From Cryptomeria japonica (lineage: Eukaryota > Streptophyta > Pinopsida > Cupressales > Cupressaceae): 64,000 nucleotides of DNA. The translations under genes were made by a program, and so were the position numbers. Of the stretch, positions 1-12,000 are shown one piece after another (positions within the stretch are counted from its first letter, which is position 1; each line of letters begins with the position of its first letter). The notes under the pieces are model-generated. The model ran no database searches. It worked only from the letters and a program-made list of their open reading frames with translations, and was not told the DNA's origin. The DNA lies in assembly GCF_030272615.1 (NCBI RefSeq), contig NC_081408.1, forward strand, positions 311,069,118 to 311,133,117, written 5' to 3'.

Positions 1-991
1 TGCATGTGAAAAAGAACAGAGGCTTTATATGAGAAGATCTAGAACCCGACAATTATCATACATAACATTATTAAACCAATACAAATTCAACCTAGCTACG
101 ACAAAGAAATTGAGGAAAAACAAATATGGAGAGGAGCAAAGGAAAGATTGAACATATAATATTTTTGAAAAAACTAAATAAATTAATCTACCGAAGATAA
201 GCTAATTCAAAGGACATCTTCCAACTTGGAGTCCTATGCCCAATGGAGGCAGTTTCCAACATTACAGAGGAATCCTTAATTATTTCCCAAATACCCAATT
301 CAAGAGCTCAAAATTTCTCAGAAAATTTCTTCCTAGCCATAAATTTCCCCCTTCAAATCCTTTCAATCCACACCAAATTCAAATCTAGAAACCCAAAATT
401 CTCCAATTTGATTCTAAAACCCACACCCAAAGTTCTGAGAAAATTTTCACCATGCAAATTCAAAACCCCCACCAGGATTTTCAAAAAAATCTCACGAGAG
501 AGAATTCCTCCCTCTTGTTTTTTTTGAAAAACCTGAGATGCCTTTCTGAAAAAGCAACCTCCCCATAAAAGCCAACATGCAAGCTTTTTCCACTATCTCC
601 AAAAATAACAATTTCAAAACTCCCCTCTCCACTACTGAAATTGATTTTATTTTATTTGATTCTTTTATTAATTTCTTGTGCATATAAAAATATAAATTTA
701 AATATTTAATTCTCAAATTAAACTTATCCACAATTATATTTTAAAATGAATAAAATGATTAAACCTTTTATTTCATTTAATTAATTTAATTTTAACACTA
801 TAGAAATTTCAATCTACTATTTATCATTAATACATTAATTCATTAATTCATTTTATGAATTAATATTAATGTTACTCTCAACAACAATATTAAATAAACA
901 TTAATGTGTACTAACAAAAACCACGAAGGACAAATAGGACAAATGACTGACATGATTGGACAACAAAGTACAAGGATACCTGACTAGCATC

Positions 992-1009
992 TCGTTCCTA
1001 TAGGAACGA
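992..1009. repeat. 18-bp perfect palindrome
   Basis: TCGTTCCTATAGGAACGA reads the same on both strands. It lies in the inferred LTR of the disrupted chromovirus and may be a regulatory or hairpin element. No function is shown. Confidence 0.6.
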
Positions 1010-1461
1010 AGGTCATGCCAAGGGTCTGGCTGATAACTCCAAATTTTAATATATCCATTGGGTCATAGAGAACGCTCAGATCTGAAGATTTAGGTGGAGT
1101 CGATGCTCAGTACCTGTAGTTGCATAAACACACTGTCGAGCATATACACATAATCTATATAACATTTTATTATGAAAAGGGAATGGAAGCAACGTATCTT
1201 ACTCGTAAAGAGTAGTGTGATGCTTTTCCCTTTCAACCCAACACATCAAAGCTAAAAACAATGTACATCAGATCAAATAAACATTGATAAGCATACTGAT
1301 AAAATCATAACAAAACTCATATATAATCCATCTTGGTAATCTTCTAACTAACTGAACATAGCTAGCATCATACAAACACATCATAGTCATCATCATGTAA
1401 ATCATCATCCATCAATCCAAAAATCACAAAACATAAATAAACACATATAAATCCATGAGAC

Positions 1462-1466
1462 ATAAA
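1462..1466. repeat. Left target-site duplication of the copia array (ATAAA)
   Basis: ATAAA sits directly before the TG of the first LTR and is repeated exactly at 26939-26943, directly after the CA of the fifth LTR. Five bases is the normal duplication length for copia integrases. I compared the bases flanking the internal LTRs and found primer sites and polypurine tracts there, not duplications. Confidence 0.9.
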
Positions 1467-3071
1467 TGTTGGCATTTATGTGAACTGGTATAAGGACATA
1501 ATGATATTGTATGTTGTCATTGATGTCAATATGTGTTATGAAGTGAACCGGCATATGTGATATGTGAGAAGAGAGAACCGGCATATGTGTTAACCGGTAT
1601 ATATGCCAAAGTGAAGCAGTATATTTATTCAAGGTGAACCGGCATGTAGTTATGGGAACCGGCACATGGAAGCATTGTATGACTACTGGTTGGTAGGTAG
1701 TGTCCACTTCAGGATTTCCGGTTGGAGTACCTCAAGCCTGTGTGACTCAATCGGTAATCTTTGTGTGATGAGTTAGTAGTATAATGGAGAACATATCGTC
1801 TTGCCATGTAAGCTCTATGCGCATGAAGGATCTTGCATGAAGAAGACTATTCCTATCCACCTCGGGAATGTGCGAAGTTTGTCAAACGGTGATAACACGT
1901 GATGGCTTATCAGCCGCCATGAAATCAGTGGAAAATGGACGATGGAGAATGTCTTGAGATCGATTCAAGACTATTGCATTTAATATAGTATGATTCAACG
2001 GTCAGGATTGAACCACTTGAATTGCTTAACCTAACAGGTTTAGGGTTTAGGGTTTTTGCTACCGACCTATCTATTTCCTATAAGGTTGATGTTGTGTTTC
2101 TTTCTAAAGTTGTTGGCAAAAGTTGTGAGTGTGTATCCAAGGGAAGAGGTACATGATTCTTGCCAGACCAAAGGAGAGAAGAGATACCTGTAAAGTAAAT
2201 GTGCAGAAGGAGAAGAGGAGCCAAAACGGATCTGCATTAGCATTGAGTGTTGTTATCAGATCATTGTAATTCCTATTGATCTCCAACCACTTCAATAGTT
2301 ATGAAATCCCCTAACAGGGTAGCCTTAACTAGCTTGATGCAAAATCCCCTAATAGGGTGGTCTTAACAGGCTTGATTCAAATCCCTTAACTGGGTAACTC
2401 GAGGTTAATGAGTTATAAGAAGCTATAGAGCTCGGGGGATCCTTTAGCCATTGAGTTCTTGAAATCCTCTAACAAGGTAACCCTACCGGGTTTAACCCTT
2501 AACCGGGTATTATAGCCATCCCTTAACTGGGTGATCCCTAACAAGATTGGTTCCTAGCAGAACCTATTGTAATGTCTTTAACTGAACAAGGCTCCTAACA
2601 AAGTAGACTTCAAAAGATTTCAAAAGCAGCTTGTGGGTATTCATCAACACTATGGTTTTTCCCAGTTGGGTTTCCATGTGAAAAATATGTGTGTCATGTG
2701 AAATTCTATTATCTTGTGATGCTTTGTTTTACCTATTGAGCATATGATGGTTCTATGTTTTATGCCTGTCTATAAAACATATTGAACTCAGTGGTGTGAA
2801 GATCTGATGGTAAGTTTACCCTGTTCATGCATGAGAGCGTATTGATACTATCGTATTGAGCAAAGAGGAATGCTTAGTGAGTGACCGGTTCATAACTGAT
2901 TGAGCTATACTAGATGTTACCGGTTGCACTCTATTTTTACCAGTATCCCTGTTTGTCAGTCATTTGGAGTATTTGTTGTCAAACCGATTTTGGACTATAT
3001 TTGTTTTTTTACTGATTCACCCCCCCCTCTGAGTACCGGTTTGGTACTAGTGGTTCATCATTGAGTTATCA
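1467..3071 (+). repeat. Copia LTR 1 (outer 5' LTR)
   Basis: Begins TGTTGGCA and ends TTATCA, two bases before the primer site. The start is fixed by the adjacent ATAAA duplication. The first ~250 bp carry repeated AACCGG-type motifs. The middle (about 2300-2560) holds a cluster of degenerate short repeats of the form AATCCCTTAACCGGGT. A TATA-like CTATAAAA is at 2770-2777, and a C-tract followed by CTCTGAGTACCGGT lies near the 3' end. LTR1 shares CCATGTG and AAATTC variants around 2670-2710 with LTR3. Confidence 0.93.
2770..2777 (+). promoter_or_regulatory. TATA-like element of the copia LTR promoter
   Basis: CTATAAAA lies about 300 bp before the LTR end, a plausible U3 promoter position, with transcription expected to start some 30 bp downstream. 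The same octamer is conserved at 8678, 14685, 20593 and 26636 in the other four LTRs. Activity is inferred only. Confidence 0.5.
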
Positions 3072-3073
3072 AT

Positions 3074-3085
3074 TGGTATCAGAGC
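3074..3085 (+). other. Primer binding site, copia unit 1 (tRNA-iMet)
   Basis: TGGTATCAGAGC begins two bases after the LTR and matches the complement of the 3' end of plant initiator-Met tRNA, the usual copia primer. It is intact in this unit. Confidence 0.92.
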
Positions 3086-3140
3086 ACTCTAGGTCCTCTG
3101 TGTTGTAAGCTTAACCACTTGAGGAAAAGATCCTAGTCAA

Positions 3141-6100
3141 ATGATGAAGAGGGAAGGTCCTAAGTTTAACAAGGAAAATTTTGGTATATGGAAAGATAGG
3201 ATGAAGATATTCATTAGAAGAATGGGTGCTCAACACTGGAGTTATATTGAGAATGTCTACGTTACTCCTACCGGTATTCTCATCGATGAACAAAAGAGAG
3301 AGATACAAGAAAATGGGCAAGTCATGGAAGCCCTTATTAGTAATCTTTCTAACATCGAGTTTATTGATGTTCAGGACAAGGTAAATCACAAAAGGGTATG
3401 GGATGCTCTTGAAAATATCTATGGTGGTGATGAGCATGTAAAACAGGCTAAGGAAGAAAGCCTGAGAGGGAAGTTTGAAGACATGCAGATGGTTGAAGGT
3501 GAGACCATTCAGCAGTATGGAATAAGAATCAAAACAGTTGTTGGAGAAATCAAGAGTGCAGGTGGTAAAATAGAAGATTCCACTATGATAAGAAAAGTAC
3601 TGAGATCATTGTTGCCGGTCTATGCAATAAGGGTTGCTGCTATTTAGGAGCTAAGATCAATAGACAAGTCTAAGGTGTCCTTGGACTCCATCATAGCCAA
3701 GTTCACAACCTATGAGCTGAATAATTTTGATGGCAGTGTTCAAAAGACAGAATCAACATTTAAAGCCTTTGCTATACCATCAAGAAAAGGAAAAGAGGCT
3801 AGCACAAGTGGGGAACCTAATCAGAGCAGAGAGATGAATGATGAACAGTTTCTGATGGAATTTTAAGCTCTTCTTGCAAGGAAATTTTCAAAAGGAACTA
3901 GTAAATACAAAGGTAATCTACCTTTGAAATGTTTTTCCTATAACCAGATAGGACATATTGCTATGAATTGTCCTAATAGCGATAACAAGGATAAACCAGA
4001 AAGGTTCAAGAAATTCAAAGGAGGAAACTGAAGAAACTATTTTATGGTAGTTGATGAAGGTGCCATAGATGAGGAATCAGAAGATGAAGAGAATGAAGAC
4101 ATTGTGTTTGTTGCTGTAAACGAAGATGTGGCAGACAAGAAGGCTCTTGTCTCTCGGTTTGATAATTCAAATGAGTGGATCATTGACAGTGGCTGTTCTC
4201 ACCATATGACTGGTGACCGGAGCAAGTTTCTATCCTTGGAGGAGTATGATGGTGGTGTGGTTCACTTTGGCAATGATCCACCATGCATGGTCAAGGGTAA
4301 AGGATCCATCTCTTTGAATGGAAAGAGAAGTGCTGACTATGTGTACTGGGTTGATCATCTCAGACACAACCTTCTAAGTGTTGCCCAGCTAAATGACAGT
4401 GGCCTCACTCTACAATTTAAGAATGGAGTTTGCAAAATCAAAGGAAAAGATGGTAAATTGGTGGCCACCGGTATGCAGACCAAAGGTAACCTATTTTAGT
4501 TGAATGCAAATATAAGTACATGTCTTATGGCTAAGCTTGATGATAGTTGGATATGGCATAGGAGACTCTACCATGTAAACTTTGATAACATTGTAAAGGC
4601 CAGTAAGATCAAGGCAATTAGAGGGTTGCTAGTGCTAAACAAACTAGACAATACCTTGTGTAGAGAGTGTCAATTGGGGAAAATGTCTTCCTCAACTTTT
4701 AAAGGTAAATCTTTCACTACTGACAACTTGCTTGATCTTGTACATACTGATTTGTGTGGTCCTATGAAAACTAGAAGTGTGCAGTGTGATAGGTACTTCA
4801 TGATCCTCACTGATGACTGCTCAAGAATAATGTGGGTCGCATTATTGAAAGACAAGTGTTGAGCTTTTGGGAAATTCAAAGCTTTTAGAGCATTAGTGGA
4901 GAAGGAAAGTGGTAAAAGGATCAAGTGTCTCAGAACTAATCAAGGAAGGGAATTCACTTTCGGTGAATTCAATAAGTATTGTGAAAAATTTGGCATCAAG
5001 AGAAAGTTGTCTAACCCCCAGACTCCATAGCAGAATGGACTGGCAGAGCGGAATAACCGGACTGCAATTTACACTATGAACTAGGTACTCATCAAGAAAG
5101 GTAAGGACAAAACTCCTTATGAGTATTGGACCGGTAAGACACCTGTGGTTAGCTACTTTAAAGTATTTGGTAGCAAATGTTACATATAGAGGAGTGAACA
5201 TTAGGGCAAATTTGAAGCTAAATGTGATGAGGGAATATTTCTAGGATATTCCACCAAGAGTAAAGCTTTCAAGTGCTACAACAATAGGACTCGGAGAATT
5301 ATGGAAAGTATCAATGTAAGAGCTAATGAATACTCTAAGAAAACTGATGAAACTGGTAGTGAGCAAGCTGTAAATGAACCAGTTGCAACCTTTTGGGAAC
5401 CGGTCGTTAGTCAACCAAGTACCAGTAACAGTGTCCCTGAACCGGTGAATGCTGATACTGATGAAGATAAGGATGAAGAAGAAAAGCAAGAAGAACCAGT
5501 TAAGACCATTCCTCACTATGTCAAGTTGAATCATGATCCTAAGCAGATCATAGGTGATAAGGATGCAGGAATCCTCACAAGAAGAAAGATCACAGAAAAC
5601 TCATGTATGATCTCTGAATTTGAGCCTAAATCATTCAAAGAGGTTCATAAAGATGAAGACTGGATCAAGGCAATGGAAGAGGAACTTGACCAAATAGAGA
5701 AAAATGGTACATGGTCCTTGGTACCCAGACCAGAGCATAAAAATATCATTGGCACCAAATGGGTGTTCAGAAACAAGTTGAATGAGGATGGCATAGGGAT
5801 TAGGAATAAAGCCAAATTGGTATGCAAATGATATGCTCAAGAAGAAGGAGAAGACTATGGAGAAACCTTTGCTCCTATAGCCAGATTGGAAGGAGTTCGT
5901 ATGCTTCTTGCATATGCAACTTTTAAAATGTTCAAAGTATATCACATGGATGTAAAATCTGCATTCCTAAATGGTGTACTTGAAGAGGAGGTATATATAG
6001 AGCAACCAGATGGGTTTTCCCTATCTGAATATAGTGAAATGGTGTGTAGGCTACATAAACTATTATATGGTCTAAAGCAAGTACCTAAGGCATGGTATGA

Positions 6101-7157
6101 GAACCTACATTCCCATCTTGTGAAGATTGGATTTGAGAGGACAAGTGAAGATAGAAATATCTACTTGAAGGCTAAAGGAGATCAGATCCTGATCTATGAG
6201 GTTTTTGTTGATGACATTATCTTTGGAGGAGATGACAAGATGAGTCATGAATTTGCTGATGTGATGAATAAAGTGTTTGAGATGTCACTCATAGGGGAGA
6301 TTAAGTTCTTCATTAGACTGTAGATCGAGTAGATGGAAGATGGAATCTTTATCAATCAGTCCAAATATGTCAAAGAGGTATTGAAGACCTTTGGCATGGA
6401 AGATAGCAAATTGGTTGGTACTTCGATGGTGACCAGTTACGAATTGACAAAAGAGGATGATTATGCACTGGTTGATGAGAAGGAATACCGATCAATGATT
6501 GGTAAATTGCATTATGTAGTGCATAGCAGACCGGATATGGCACACGCAGTTGGCATTACTGTAAGGTTCTAGAAGAGTACCAGAGAATCCCACTTCATTA
6601 TAGTAAAGCGAATTCTTAGGTATCTGAAGGGAATAGTTGACTATGGATTGTGGTACCCATACAATAATGATTTCAATCTGAAAGTGTTCACAGATGCTGA
6701 TTGGGTAGGTAATGTGGATGACCGGAAGAGCACAATCGATGGTGCATTCTTTCTCGGTGGTAGATTGGTCTCATGGATGAGTAAAAAGCAGAGTTGTATC
6801 TCTCAGACTATAGCGGAAGCGGAGTATGTAGCAGCTTTCATGAACTGCACTCAGACAATTTGGATGAAGCATGTACTAGAAGGCTTCAAGATCCCTGTAT
6901 CTAAACTAGTAAGTATATTCTATTATAACACAAGTGCTATCAATATATCAAAGAATCCGGTTTTACATTCTAGAGCCAAGCATTTTGAGCTTAAGTATCA
7001 TTTCTTGAGGGAAAAGGTTCAGAATAAAGAGATTGCACTGGAGCATGTGTCCAATAAGGAGTAGTTAGCAGACATATTAACCAAGCCTCTCCCAAAGACT
7101 ACATTTTTGTATTAAAGAGGTGAATTGGGGGTACTACCCCTTCAGAAGGTGAACTAA
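3141..7157 (+). pseudogene. Copia gag-pol polyprotein, unit 1 (broken)
   Basis: A single reading frame (start ATG 3141, final TAA 7155-7157) runs through gag, protease, integrase, RT and RNase H. It is cut by more than ten stops, for example TAG 3645, TAA 3864, TAG 4497, TGA 4860, TAG 5187, TAG 5202, TGA 5829, TAG 6321 and TAG 6330. The gag core is at 3141-3866. Its CCHC knuckle near 3929-3970 has the second Cys changed to Tyr. The protease DSG is at 4185-4193. The GAG-pre-integrase HHCC region is about 4537-4690, followed by the integrase core to about 5240. About 77 bp of the integrase is missing near 5065 compared with unit 2. The RT active site FVDD is at 6204-6215 and RNase H (TDADW) is near 6690. 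Most stops sit where other units have CAG, CGA or GGA. Non-functional. Confidence 0.93.
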
Positions 7158-7398
7158 AAGTAATTGTTCCACATCAGTCAGGTATTGCAAAGTCAGTTTT
7201 TTGTTGATTGATGTGTTGAAAGATGCTACTCCTCAGGGGGAGCAGCATAATCGAACAAGGATGTGTGTGCCTCCAGTTTGGCATTGTTGTCAAAGGAGGA
7301 GAAGGAGTGAAGCGAAAAGATATCTACAGCAAATGGGGGAGAAGATGTGAAGTGGAGAAGATATCTTTATATATTGCCATCAATGCCAAGGGGGAGAT
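7158..7398 (+). other. 3' untranslated region with repeated polypurine tracts, unit 1
   Basis: No gene. Four G-rich purine tracts occur: near 7236, 7292, 7335, and the LTR-proximal AAGGGGGAGAT at 7388-7398. The last abuts the next LTR and is the expected plus-strand primer. The others share a GGGGGAGA core, with the second decayed to GGAGGAGA here. The same layout is conserved in all four units. Confidence 0.8.
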
Positions 7399-8977
7399 TG
7401 TTGGCATTTATGTGAATTGGTATAAGGACATAATGATATTGTATGTTGTCATTGATGTCAATATATGTTATGAAGTGAACCGGCATATGTGATATGTGAG
7501 AAGAGAGAACCGGCATATGTGTTAACTGATATATATGCTAAAGTGAAGCAGTATATTTATTCAAGGTGAACCAGCATGTAGTTATGGGAACCGGCACATG
7601 GAAGCATTGTATGACTACTGGTTGGTAGGTAGTGTCCACTTCAAGATTTCCAGTTGGAGTACCTCAAGCCTGTGTGACACAATCGGTCATCTTTGTGTGA
7701 TGAGTTAGTAGTATAATGGATAATAGATCATGTTTCCATATAAGGTCTGTGCGCATGAAGGATCTTGCATGAAGAAGACTATTCCTATCTATCTCAAGAA
7801 TGTGCGAAGTCTGTCAAATGGTGATAACGTGTGATGGGTTATCAGCCACCATGAAATCGGTGGAAAATGGATGATGGAGAATGTCTTGAGATCGATTCAA
7901 GACTGTTGCATTTAATACAGTATGATTCAACAGTCAGGATTGAACCACTTGAATTGCTTAACCTAACAGGTTTAGGGTTTAAGGTTTTTGCTACCGACCT
8001 GCCTATTTCCTATAAGGTCGATGTTGTGTTTCTTTCTAAAGTTGTTGGCAAAAGTTGTGAGTGTGTATCCAAGGGAAGAGATACATGACTGTTGCTAGAC
8101 CAAAGGAGAGAAGAGATACCTACAAAGTAAATGTGTAGAAGGAGAAGATGATCCAAAACGGATCTACATTAGCATTGAGTGTTGTTATCAGATCATTCTA
8201 ATTCCTGTTGATCTCTAACCACTTCAACAATTCTGAAATCCCCTAATAGGGTAGCCTTAATTGGATTGATGCAAAATCCCCTAACAGGGTGGTCTTAATA
8301 GGCTTGATTCAAATCCCTTAACCGAGTACCTCAAGGTTAATGAGTTCTAAGAAGCTATAGAGCTCAGGAGATCCTTTAGCTATTGAGTTCTTGAATTCCT
8401 CCAACAAGGTAACCCTACCGGGTTTAATCCTTAATCGGGTGATCCCTAACAGGATCATTTCCTAGTAGAACCTATTATAATGTCTTTAACCGAACAAGGC
8501 TCCTAACAAAGCTGACTTCAAAAGATTTCAAAAGCAGCTTGTGGGTATTCATCCCCACCGTGGTTTTTCCCAGTTGGGTTTCCACATGAAAAATATGTGT
8601 GTCATGTGAAATGCTTTTATCTTGTGATGCTTTGTTTTATCTGTTGAGCATATGATGGCTCTATGTTTTATGCCTGTCTATAAAACATATTGAACTCAGT
8701 GTTGTGAAGATCTGATGTTAAGTTTACTTGTTCATGCATGAGAGTGTAATGATACTATAGTATTGAGCTAAGAGGAAAGCTTAGTGAGTGACTGATTCAT
8801 GACTGATTGAGTTGTACTGGATGTTACCGGTTGTACTCTATTTTTACCAGTATTCATGTTTGTGAATCATTTGGAGTATTTGCTATCAAACCGGTTTTGG
8901 ACTATATTTGTGTTTGTACTGATTCACCCCCCCTCTCAGTACTGATTTGGTACTAGTGGTTCATCATTGAGTTATCA
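7399..8977 (+). repeat. Copia LTR 2 (shared, internal)
   Basis: Serves as 3' LTR of unit 1 and 5' LTR of unit 2, with no target duplication on either side. It is about 26 bp shorter than LTR1 because one short CCCTTAACCGGG-type repeat is missing near 8430. TATA-like box at 8678-8685. It shares CCACATG and AAATGCTTTT variants near 8580-8620 with LTR4 rather than with LTR1, LTR3 or LTR5. Confidence 0.92.
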
Positions 8978-8979
8978 AT

Positions 8980-8991
8980 TGGTATCAGAGT
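8980..8991 (+). other. Primer binding site, copia unit 2 (one mismatch)
   Basis: TGGTATCAGAGT: the last base of the initiator-Met match is changed from C to T, consistent with decay after insertion. Confidence 0.85.
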
Positions 8992-9046
8992 GCTCCAGGT
9001 CCTCTATGTTGTAAGCTTAACCAATTGAGGAAAAGATCCTAGTCAA

Positions 9047-12000
9047 ATGATGAAGAGGTAAGGTCCTAAGTTTAACAGGGAAAATTTCGGTATATGGAAA
9101 GATAGGATGAAGATATTCATCAGAAGCATGGGTGCTCAACACTGGAGTTATATTGAGAATGTCTATGTTATTCCTATCAGTATTCTCACCGATGACCAAA
9201 AGAGAGAGATACAAGAAAATGGGCAAGTCATGGAAGCCCTTCTTAGTAGTCTTTCTGACATCGAGTTTATCGATGTTCAGGATAAGGTAAATCCCAAAGA
9301 GGCATGGGATCCTCTTGAAAATATCTATGGTGGTGATGAGCATGTAAAACAGGCTAAGGAAGAAAGCCTGAGAGAGAAGTTTGAAGACATGAGGATGGTT
9401 GAAGGTGAGACCATTCAGCAGTATGGAATAAGAATCAAAATGGTTGTTAGAGAAATCAAGAGTGCAGGTGGTAAAATAGAAGATTCCACTATGGTAAGCA
9501 AAGTCCTGAGATCCCTATTGTTGGTCTATGTAATAAGGTTTGCTACTTTTCAGGAGTTGAGATCAATAGACAAGTCTAAGGTGTCCTTGGACTCCATCAT
9601 AGCCAAGTTCACAACCTATGAGCTGAATAGTTTTGATGGCAGTGTTCAACAGACAGAATCAACATTTAAAGCCTCTGCTATACCACCAAGAAAAGGAAAA
9701 GAGGCTAGCACTAGTGGGGAACCTAATCAGAGGAGAGAAATGAATGATGAACAGTTTCTGATGGAATTTGAAGCTCTTCTTGCAAGGAAATTTTCAAAAG
9801 GAACTAGTAAATACAAAGGTAAGCTACCTTTGAAATGTTTTTCCTGTAACTAGATAGGACATATTGCTATGAACTGTCCTAATAGTCACAACAAGGATAA
9901 ATCGGAAATGTTCAAGAAATTCAAAGGAGGAAATTGAAGAAACTATTTTGTGGTAGTTGATGAAGGTGCCACAGATGAGTAATCATAAGTTGAAAAGAAT
10001 GAAGACATTGTGTTTGTTACTATAAAGGAAGATGTGGCAGACAAGAAGGCTCTTGTCCCTTAGTTTGATAATTCAAATGAGTGGATCATTGATAGTGGTT
10101 GTTCTCACCATATGACTTGTGACTGGAGAAATTTTCTATCCTTGGAGGAGTATGATGGTGGTGTGGTTCACTTTGGCAATCATGCACCATGCATGGTCAA
10201 GGGCAAAGGGTCCATCTCTTTGAATGGAAAGAGTAGTGCTGACAATGTGTACTGGGTTGATCATCTCAAACACAACCTTCTAAGTGTTTCCCAGCTAAAT
10301 GACAGTGGCCTCACTCTGTAATTTAAGAATGGAGTTTGCAGAATCAAAGGAAAAGATGGTAAATTGCTGGCCACCAGTATGCAAACCAAAGATAACCTAT
10401 TTCAGTTGAATGCAAATATAAGTACATGTCTTATGGCTAAGCTTGATGATAGTTGGATATGGCATAGGAGACTCTGCCATGTAAACTTTGATAACATTGT
10501 AAATGCTAGTAATATCAAGATAGTTAGAGGGTTGCCAGTGCTAAACAAACCAGATAATACCTTGTGTAGAGAGTGTCAATTGGGGAAAATGTCTTCCTCA
10601 AATTTTAAAGGTAAATCTTTCACTGCTAACATCTTGCTTGATCTTGTACATATTGATTTGTGTGGTCCTATGAAAACTAGAAGTGTGCAGGGTGATAGGT
10701 ACTTCATGATCCTCACTGATGACTGCTCAAGAGTGATGTGGATCACATTCTTGAAAGACAAGTTTGAAGCTTTTGGGAAATTCAAATCTTTTAGAGCATT
10801 AGTAGAGAAGGAAAGCAGTAAAAGGATCAAGTGTCTAAGAACTGAACAAGGAGGGGAATTCACTTCTGGTGAATTCAATAAGTATTGTGAAGAATTTGGC
10901 ATCAAGAGACAACTCTCTGGCCCCCGGACTCCACTGCAGAATGGCCTAGCAGAGAGGAATAACCGAACTATGGCTGAAGCAGCTAGAACCATGTTGATTC
11001 AAGGAAAGGTTTCTCACACCTTTTGGAGAGAAGCGGTGAGCACTGCAGTCTACACTATGAACCGGGTACTCATCAAGAAAGGTAACGACAAAACTCCTTA
11101 TGAGTATTGGACCGGTAAGACACTTGTGGTTAGCTACTTTAAAGTATTTGCTAGGAAATGTTACATCAAGAGGAGTGAACATCAAGGCAAATTTGAAGCT
11201 AAATGTGTTGAGGGAATATTTCTAGGATATTCCACCAAGAGTAAAGCTTTCAAGTGCTACAACAATAGGACTCAGAGAATTATGGAAAGTATCAATGTAA
11301 GAGTTGATGAATCCTCTGAGAAAACTGAGGAAACCGGCAGTGAGCAAGTTGTAAATGAACGAGTTGCAACCTTCTAGGAACTGGTTGTTAGGCAACCAAG
11401 TACTAGTAACAGTGTCCCTGAACTGGTGACTGCTGATACTGACGAAGATAAGGATGAAGAAGAAAAGAAAGAAGAACCAGTTAAGACCATTCCTCAGTAT
11501 GTCAAGTTGATTCATGATACTAAGCAAATCATAGGCAATAAGGATGCAGGAATCCTCACAAGAAGAAAGATCAAAGAAAACTCAAGTATGATCTCTGAAT
11601 TTGAGCCTAAATCATTCAGAGAGGCTCATAAAGATGAAGACTGGATCAAGGCAATGGAAGAGGAACTTGACCAAATAGAGAAAAATGGTACATGGTCCTT
11701 GGTACCCAGACCAGAGCATAAAAATGTCATTAGCACCAAATGGGTGTTCAGAAACAAGTTGAATGAGTATGGCACAATGATTAGGAATAAAGCCAGATTG
11801 GTATGCAAAGGATATGCTCAAGAAGAAGGAGAAGACTATGGAGAAACCTTTTCTCCTGTAGCCAGATTGGAAGGAGTTCGTATGCTTCTTGCATATGCAG
11901 CTTTTAAAATGTTTAAAGTATATCAAATGGATGTAAACTCTGCATTCCTAAATGGTGTACTTGAAGAGGAGGTATATATAGAGCAACCAAATGGGTTTTC

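Larger units (their letters stand above)
1..1466. other. AT-rich non-coding DNA, probable chromovirus 3' LTR remainder
   Basis: I see no supportable gene; the short open frames here have no recognisable domain. The copia array starting at 1467 is bounded by an ATAAA target duplication, so 1466 was originally joined to 26944. The DNA at 26944-27051 lies just past the polypurine tract of a minus-strand chromovirus, so positions 1466 downward are inferred to be the rest of that 3' LTR. Where the LTR ends within this stretch cannot be fixed because no second LTR is present. The region is rich in ATTAAT-type runs (780-900) and contains a perfect palindrome at 992-1009. Confidence 0.5.

Noticed and set aside
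243-527. 94-codon plus-strand open frame near the left edge
   Set aside because: Low-complexity, no domain, in AT-rich DNA inferred to be LTR; opposite-strand frames are equally open.
8980-8991. Primer-site matches as tRNA genes
   Set aside because: Only the 12-base primer match is present; no tRNA fold surrounds it.
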